Part shown: piece by piece, positions 6,385 through 9,998 of the stretch | Position numbering within the stretch: the first letter of the stretch is position 1 | How the letters are laid out: every line of letters starts with the position of its first letter | NCBI GenBank assembly: GCA_946480685.1 | Contig: CAMLLI010000080.1 | Span: forward strand, 1 to 9,998 | From: an uncultured Flammeovirgaceae bacterium | Lineage (GTDB): Bacteria; Bacteroidota; Bacteroidia; Cytophagales; Cyclobacteriaceae | DNA length: 9,998 nt | Direction of reading: 5' to 3' | Position numbers and translations under genes: made by a program | The notes under the pieces: generated by a model | What the model saw: the letters and a program-made list of their open reading frames with translations, nothing else | What the model was told of the DNA's origin: nothing | The model's database searches: none

Positions 6385-8031
6385 ATGAAACTTCACGCGA
6401 TCATCTTCACGATGTCAATTCTTGTATGCTGCACACCCGGCAAAAAGAATGACGAACAACTCAAGAGCGAAGTGGCATCCATTGAACTCACACGCGGTGA
6501 GATAACACTTTGCAGTTCAGGAACCGATCAATTCGGAACAGTATCTTTCAGTCAGTCGTGTTCCGAAAAGACACGGCCGGATTTTAACCTTGCTATTGCG
6601 CTTCTGCATTCATTTGAATATACCGAAGCTGAAAAAGTATTTGCTAAAGTTATTGACCAGGACCCGCAATGTGTGATGGCATATTGGGGTGCCGCGATGA
6701 GTAACTTTCATCCGTTGTGGTCACCGCCTTCACCGGCAGAACTGGAGAAAGGTGCCCGGATCATTACGCTGGCCCGCACTATTCTTCCGGATAAATCAAC
6801 CCGCGAATCACACTATATAGAAGCCATCGCCACGATATATGATGAATGGAATACACTCGACCATCGCGCCCGTTTATTGAAGTTTGAAAAAGCATCGCAG
6901 GCACTCCATGAGAAATATACCGATGATGATGAAGCCGCTATATTTTATGCATTGGCCTTAGGAGCAGCTGCCGACCCTGCCGACAAGACATTTCAAAAGC
7001 AAAAAAAAGCCGGTGATGTTTTAAACAGGATATTTGCAAACAAGCCCACCCATCCCGGTATAGCACACTATATTATTCACAACTATGACTACCCTGAGCT
7101 TGCAACGCTGGCCCTACCCGCAGCGCGCAAGTATGCCGCTATTGCACCGGCATCTGCGCATGCACAGCATATGCCCTCGCATATCTTTACACGTCTCGGA
7201 CTTTGGGATGAATCGATACAATCAAATATAGCTTCCGTTTCGGCGGCACAATGCTATGCACAAAAGTCGGGTATAAAAGGACATTGGGATGAAGAACTGC
7301 ATGGTCTCGATTACCTGATGTATGCCTACCTGCAAAAAGCGGACGATGAAAAAGCGCTGGAACAGGTGCGCTACCTGCAAACCATCAAGGAAGTCTTTCC
7401 GGTAAATTTCAAAGACGCCTATTCGTTTGCTTCGATGCCGGCACGTTATGCAGTGGAGCGCAGAGACTGGGCTGCTGCTGCATCGCTTCAACCGGAACCT
7501 GCTGATTTTCCCTGGGAGAAATTTCCGTGGGAGAAAGCCAATATATACTTCGCCCGTGCGCTGGGTGCTGTGCATATCAACAAGGTACAGGATGCGAAGA
7601 AAGACCTGGAACAGTTGAAAGCACTTCACGCAACGCTGGTGCAGGCAAAAGAAAACTATAAATCGAATCTGGTGCTCATACAAGTGAAGGCGTCTGAAGC
7701 CTGGATCAAACTGGCGGAAGGTAAAAAAACGGAAGCCCTCACGTTGATGACCGAAGCTGCAGATATGGAGGATGCTACCGCGAAACATCCGGTAACACCC
7801 GGAGAAATTATACCGGCACGCGAACTGCTCGCGGATATGTATTTGGAAGCAGGCGATTCGCAGCGGGCACTACAGGTATATGAAGAGGACCTGAAGCGGC
7901 ATCCGAATCGGTTTAACGGTATATATGGCGCGGCTATAGCTTCTAAAAAATCCGGAGATGCTGCGAAGGCTGAGCAGTTTTCGGAGCAGTTGGTGGCTTT
8001 GGCGGGGACGGGGAATAAGAGAGGGAAATGA
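6385..8031 (+). CDS. TPR-repeat lipoprotein of a His-rich uncharacterised family
   Basis: A 548-aa exported helical-repeat protein; the function is unknown. A short signal ends in Cys15/Cys16 (SILVCC), probably lipidated. The family signature starts with FGTVSFSQSC (50-59), then LHSFEYTEAEKVF (~74-86, first TPR helix pair), AYWGAAMSNFHPLW (99-112), HPGIAHYIIHNYD (223-235), HAQHMPSHIFTRLGLW (259-274) and HGLDYLMYAYLQ (306-317). Later TPR-like pairs lie at ~435-465 and ~477-535. The conserved His residues (H75, H109, H223, H228, H232, H259, H262, H266) and Cys59 may form a metal or ligand site; this is inference. I recognise the conserved pattern in proteins annotated only as TPR proteins. The ATG at 6385 is preceded by a C/T-rich stretch with no Shine-Dalgarno. 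It appears monocistronic. Confidence 0.85.
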   Translation: MKLHAIIFTMSILVCCTPGKKNDEQLKSEVASIELTRGEITLCSSGTDQFGTVSFSQSCSEKTRPDFNLAIALLHSFEYTEAEKVFAKVIDQDPQCVMAYWGAAMSNFHPLWSPPSPAELEKGARIITLARTILPDKSTRESHYIEAIATIYDEWNTLDHRARLLKFEKASQALHEKYTDDDEAAIFYALALGAAADPADKTFQKQKKAGDVLNRIFANKPTHPGIAHYIIHNYDYPELATLALPAARKYAAIAPASAHAQHMPSHIFTRLGLWDESIQSNIASVSAAQCYAQKSGIKGHWDEELHGLDYLMYAYLQKADDEKALEQVRYLQTIKEVFPVNFKDAYSFASMPARYAVERRDWAAAASLQPEPADFPWEKFPWEKANIYFARALGAVHINKVQDAKKDLEQLKALHATLVQAKENYKSNLVLIQVKASEAWIKLAEGKKTEALTLMTEAADMEDATAKHPVTPGEIIPARELLADMYLEAGDSQRALQVYEEDLKRHPNRFNGIYGAAIASKKSGDAAKAEQFSEQLVALAGTGNKRGK

Positions 8032-8037
8032 GAAGCC

Positions 8038-8086
8038 AGGAGTAAGAAGTAAGGAGTAAGGAGTAAGAAGTAAGAAGTAAGAAGCA
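8038..8086 (+). repeat. Heptanucleotide tandem repeat (AGRAGTA)n
   Basis: Seven consecutive 7-bp units run from 8038 to 8086: AGGAGTA, AGAAGTA, AGGAGTA, AGGAGTA, AGAAGTA, AGAAGTA and a degenerate AGAAGCA. It begins 7 bp after the TPR stop codon. A unit length not divisible by three and the intergenic position resemble the heptanucleotide short tandem repeats of cyanobacteria. It contains TAA stops on the plus strand, so it cannot extend the TPR protein. Confidence 0.9.
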
Positions 8087-8136
8087 GAAGTCTGGGATGA
8101 ATTGATGCGGCTGGAGATAATAAGCAACACGGTTTT

Positions 8137-8152
8137 ATACTATATTTAGTTT
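8137..8152 (+). repeat. Left copy of a 16-bp direct repeat flanking the VOC gene
   Basis: ATACTATATTTAGTTT ends exactly at the VOC start codon (8153). A 15-of-16 match occurs just after that gene at 8569-8584. It may include promoter or leader sequence of the VOC gene, since no TAnnTTTG element is visible nearby. Confidence 0.5.
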
Positions 8153-8548
8153 ATGAAACTTCATAGGTTAAGTCCTATACTTTGGACGAAGGATTTGCAG
8201 GGTACGATTGCTTTTTATGAATCGGTGCTGGGCTTTAAGGGAACCAGCAATTTTCCAAACTTTGTCTCACTGAATCGGGAGGATGTGGAGATCATGTTTA
8301 TTGTTCCGCAGGATGAACCGGCAGATTGCAAGGATCCGAATGACAAGGAACCGTTCTTTCCGAAGCCACTGGTTACGGGCAGCCTATATATTGTTACGGA
8401 ACCGGTGGATGAGCTATGGGAATCTGTGAAAGATAAAGCGACTGTTAAAACTCCGCTCGAGGATCGCGAATATTATATGCGCGATTTTTCAATACTGGAT
8501 AACAATGGATACGAACTTGTATTCGGACAACACATTGCGTGTGATTAA
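8153..8548 (+). CDS. VOC-superfamily protein (bleomycin-resistance/glyoxalase-like)
   Basis: A 131-aa single VOC-fold protein; substrate unknown. The first module shows LSPILWTKDLQGTIAFYE (~6-23) and LGFKG, then the strand DVEIMFIVP (44-52). The second shows GSLYIVTEPVDELWESV (~76-92) and the closing REYYMRDFSILDNNGYELVFG (~105-125), where E121 sits at the usual metal-ligand glutamate position of the last strand. The first-strand His ligand is replaced by the P8/L10 region, so metal binding is uncertain. The ATG at 8153 starts at the first strand and leaves no room for a signal, so the protein is cytoplasmic. It stands alone, 121 bp after the TPR gene and convergent with the serine hydrolase 88 bp downstream. 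It differs clearly from the VOC protein at 4623. Confidence 0.87.
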   Translation: MKLHRLSPILWTKDLQGTIAFYESVLGFKGTSNFPNFVSLNREDVEIMFIVPQDEPADCKDPNDKEPFFPKPLVTGSLYIVTEPVDELWESVKDKATVKTPLEDREYYMRDFSILDNNGYELVFGQHIACD

Positions 8549-8568
8549 GTAACGACCGGTGTGCCGCC

Positions 8569-8584
8569 ATACTATATATAGTTT
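8569..8584 (+). repeat. Right copy of a 16-bp direct repeat flanking the VOC gene
   Basis: ATACTATATATAGTTT differs from the copy at 8137-8152 by one base. It contains the 12-bp palindrome ACTATATATAGT (8571-8582) followed by TTTT, so it may act as a weak terminator between the convergent VOC and serine hydrolase genes. No better terminator is visible in 8549-8636. Confidence 0.5.
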
Positions 8585-8636
8585 TCTGTACATAGCCGGG
8601 CAACAGTCAGGTTATTACTATCGCATGATGCTGTAA

Positions 8637-9785
8637 TTATTGCTTTGGACGATACGGACCGAGCCCCCAATATTTTCTGCCCACTAATTTCTTGATCTTG
8701 TTAATCGCCTTCCAGCCATTTTCCGAATTGGTCATAATCACCATACCATAGCCACCTTCCATACTACCGAGCATACTGCAGATATACCCATAATTATGAC
8801 CGTCATGTCCGAAGAATTGAACGGGGCCTCTTTTCTCCAGCGAAAATCCCAGAGCATACTGTCCTGCGGTTGTGCTCAGTGGCTTTACCATTTCCCGGGC
8901 TGTCGATTTTGCGACAACGGTTGCCGATGTTCCATTCAACGCTGACTGAATTTCGCTCAGGAACCTGGCCAGGTCCGTGGGTGTGCTCCAAAGACTGCCA
9001 AAGCTCAGCGGATATACAAGAGTATATTTATCATCCAACACGACATTCCCATCCAGGTGGCCACTCGCGACAGAAGTATATTTTTCATTCGGCAGGCGAA
9101 GATCAAATGTACTGTTACGCATGTGTAACGGTTCAAAAATATCTTCTGCCACAACCGAAGCATAATTCTTCTTTTCAATATCCGATAGTAATATTTCCAG
9201 TATCACATACCCAGCACCGGTATAGCTATATTTTTTACCGGGATAATACGCTACCGTTACAGGTTGATTCCGGGCCGGTGCCTGTCCTTGCGCCACCTCC
9301 ACAAGTGAGGGCAATCGGTCTTTGATAGAATATGGCGGAAACGGTATGCTTGCTATACCCGAAGTGTGGCTCAAGAGTTGCCTGACATTTACCACTGACT
9401 TTTGTGTGTAACTGGTGGCGGGTACCTTCCATGAAACCAGCTGTTGGTTTATATCTGCCACAAGTGAAATCTTTCCTTGCCCAACCTTTTTCATCACCAC
9501 TGCTGCTGTTATCGACTTGGTTATGGACGCTGATTGGAAAAGCGTTTCCGTGGTAACACTGTCCTGCGTATGCACTTCTTTGATTCCAAATCCTTTCGAC
9601 CACACTACCTGGTAATTTTCTATTATAGCGATACTCAAACCCACTCCCTTCGTTTGCTTTAAAATTTCATTTACCTCGGGAACCAACGATTCATATTTTT
9701 GTCCGGGTGATTCAGTTCTTTGGCAATATGCAGATGTCGTGAACAGAATGAGTATAAATTGCATAGCGATTGCGCCATGTTTCAT
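8637..9785 (-). CDS. Secreted serine hydrolase, class C beta-lactamase/S12 family
   Basis: Periplasmic or secreted penicillin-binding-protein-like hydrolase or esterase of 382 aa. MKHGAIAMQFILILFTTSAYCQ is a Sec signal peptide. Catalytic motifs (numbered from this start) are SxxK as S87-I-T-K90, the Tyr motif YSY with Y186 (in KYSYTGAGY), and HDG at 327-329 (FGHDGHNYGY) in place of KTG. LLSHTSGI (~137-144) is also typical of class C-like enzymes. YSY and HxG variants are common in non-beta-lactamase members, so antibiotic resistance should not be assumed. The frame extends to a TTG at 9821, but this would put 12 polar residues before the signal peptide, so the ATG at 9785 is preferred. It lies downstream of, and is insulated by, the terminator at 9903-9926, so it needs its own promoter within 9786-9902. 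Confidence 0.88.
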   Translation of the reverse strand: MKHGAIAMQFILILFTTSAYCQRTESPGQKYESLVPEVNEILKQTKGVGLSIAIIENYQVVWSKGFGIKEVHTQDSVTTETLFQSASITKSITAAVVMKKVGQGKISLVADINQQLVSWKVPATSYTQKSVVNVRQLLSHTSGIASIPFPPYSIKDRLPSLVEVAQGQAPARNQPVTVAYYPGKKYSYTGAGYVILEILLSDIEKKNYASVVAEDIFEPLHMRNSTFDLRLPNEKYTSVASGHLDGNVVLDDKYTLVYPLSFGSLWSTPTDLARFLSEIQSALNGTSATVVAKSTAREMVKPLSTTAGQYALGFSLEKRGPVQFFGHDGHNYGYICSMLGSMEGGYGMVIMTNSENGWKAINKIKKLVGRKYWGLGPYRPKQ

Positions 9786-9849
9786 TCGTATGATCGACTT
9801 GCCGATGCGTGACAATTCCAATTGGGTTGTAAGTAAATATTGAACTACA

Positions 9850-9864
9850 ACATTTTTTAAATGT
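9850..9864. promoter_or_regulatory. Small AT-rich inverted repeat upstream of the serine hydrolase
   Basis: ACATTT and AAATGT form an inverted repeat with a 3-bp spacer, about 65 bp before the preferred start of the serine hydrolase. It could be an operator, but it is short and AT-rich, and no exact -7 element anchors a promoter nearby. Confidence 0.2.
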
Positions 9865-9902
9865 GAATCAACTGGTATTTTCGTTCAGGCTCACGCTAAA
9901 AT

Positions 9903-9926
9903 AAAAAGGGCCGAACAAACGGCCCT
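9903..9926 (-). terminator. Intrinsic terminator (minus strand)
   Basis: On the minus strand AGGGCCG, the loop TTTGTT and CGGCCCT form a GC-rich 7-bp stem that runs straight into TTTTTATTTT. This is a textbook rho-independent terminator. It ends the minus-strand gene whose stop codon is at 9952-9954 and separates it from the serine hydrolase. Confidence 0.88.
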
Positions 9927-9951
9927 CTTATTACCAAAGTCTATATATCGA

Positions 9952-9998
9952 TCAAAATTTTCCGTTGTTATTCTCCCAATCTGCCTGTGCAGGAATCG
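9952..9998 (-). CDS. 3' end of an unidentified gene (partial)
   Basis: In one minus-strand frame the final 47 bases encode IPAQADWENNNGKF followed by TGA, 26 bp before a strong terminator on the same strand. Of the other two minus-strand frames, one stops early and the other reads through the terminator, so this frame is the best candidate. The tail is too short to identify; an Asn/Trp-rich C-terminus is compatible with an exported Bacteroidota protein, but that is only a guess. Confidence 0.5.
   Translation of the reverse strand, partial: IPAQADWENNNGKF

Noticed and set aside
7222..7788. 188-residue open frame antisense to the TPR gene
   Set aside because: Its composition is that of a shadow of the TPR coding strand, with no domain, signal or promoter.
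8038..8086. CRISPR array
   Set aside because: The units are 7 bp and contiguous, with no spacers and no cas genes in the window.
7870..8130. Minus-strand open frame through the heptamer repeat
   Set aside because: Its Ser/Leu/Tyr-rich stretch is only the translated tandem repeat, and the rest is antisense to the TPR gene.
8637..9785. True class C beta-lactamase giving antibiotic resistance
   Set aside because: The third motif is HDG rather than KTG and the Tyr motif is YSY rather than YxN, as is common in non-lactamase S12 hydrolases; there is no ampR-like neighbour.
9786..9821. N-terminal extension of the serine hydrolase from a TTG
   Set aside because: It would put 12 polar residues before a clear signal peptide that starts at the ATG at 9785.

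Overview
The window looks like chromosomal DNA of a Bacteroidota, possibly Cytophagales/Chitinophagales-like; rank below phylum is a guess. Supporting signs are the lipoprotein-heavy gene content, the near absence of Shine-Dalgarno sites, one exact Bacteroidota-type -7 element (TAnnTTTG) before a small gene, a Crp/Fnr regulator of the short (~190 aa) Bacteroidota kind, and an outer-membrane porin ending in phenylalanine. There are no rRNA, tRNA, CRISPR, transposase or phage genes.

Left half (about 203-4620, all minus strand). Four tightly spaced genes read right to left: an outer-membrane porin-like barrel, a Tat-exported Rieske [2Fe-2S] lipoprotein, an imelysin-family (M75/EfeO-like) lipoprotein, and a DUF1111 di-heme c-type oxidoreductase lipoprotein. 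Gaps are 7, 3 and 31 nt, so this is very probably one operon. Imelysins and DUF1111 proteins are known iron-regulated partners in other bacteria. The imelysin here carries an acidic post-cysteine stretch typical of surface-exported Bacteroidota lipoproteins. The whole looks like a cell-envelope iron/redox module with an unusual Rieske partner. A TATA-rich 260-bp upstream region contains a Fur-box-like sequence.

Middle (4623-6384). A VOC (glyoxalase-fold) gene and a Crp/Fnr-type regulator, both minus strand, flank a perfect palindrome TGTGACGATCGTCACA. This matches the classical CRP site, and the regulator's recognition helix keeps the three CRP base-contacting residues (R, E, R). Divergently comes a 50-aa very basic lipoprotein with its own promoter, then a 14-bp-stem hairpin.

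Right half (6385-9998). A 548-aa TPR lipoprotein of a conserved but uncharacterised His-rich family is followed by a heptanucleotide tandem repeat. Next is a second, unrelated VOC gene flanked by near-identical 16-bp direct repeats. Convergent to it is an S12/class-C beta-lactamase-fold serine hydrolase. A strong terminator and the last codons of another minus-strand gene close the window.

A window-wide oddity is the abundance of TATA and of the 8-mer ATACTATA (eight copies on either strand), both between and inside genes.
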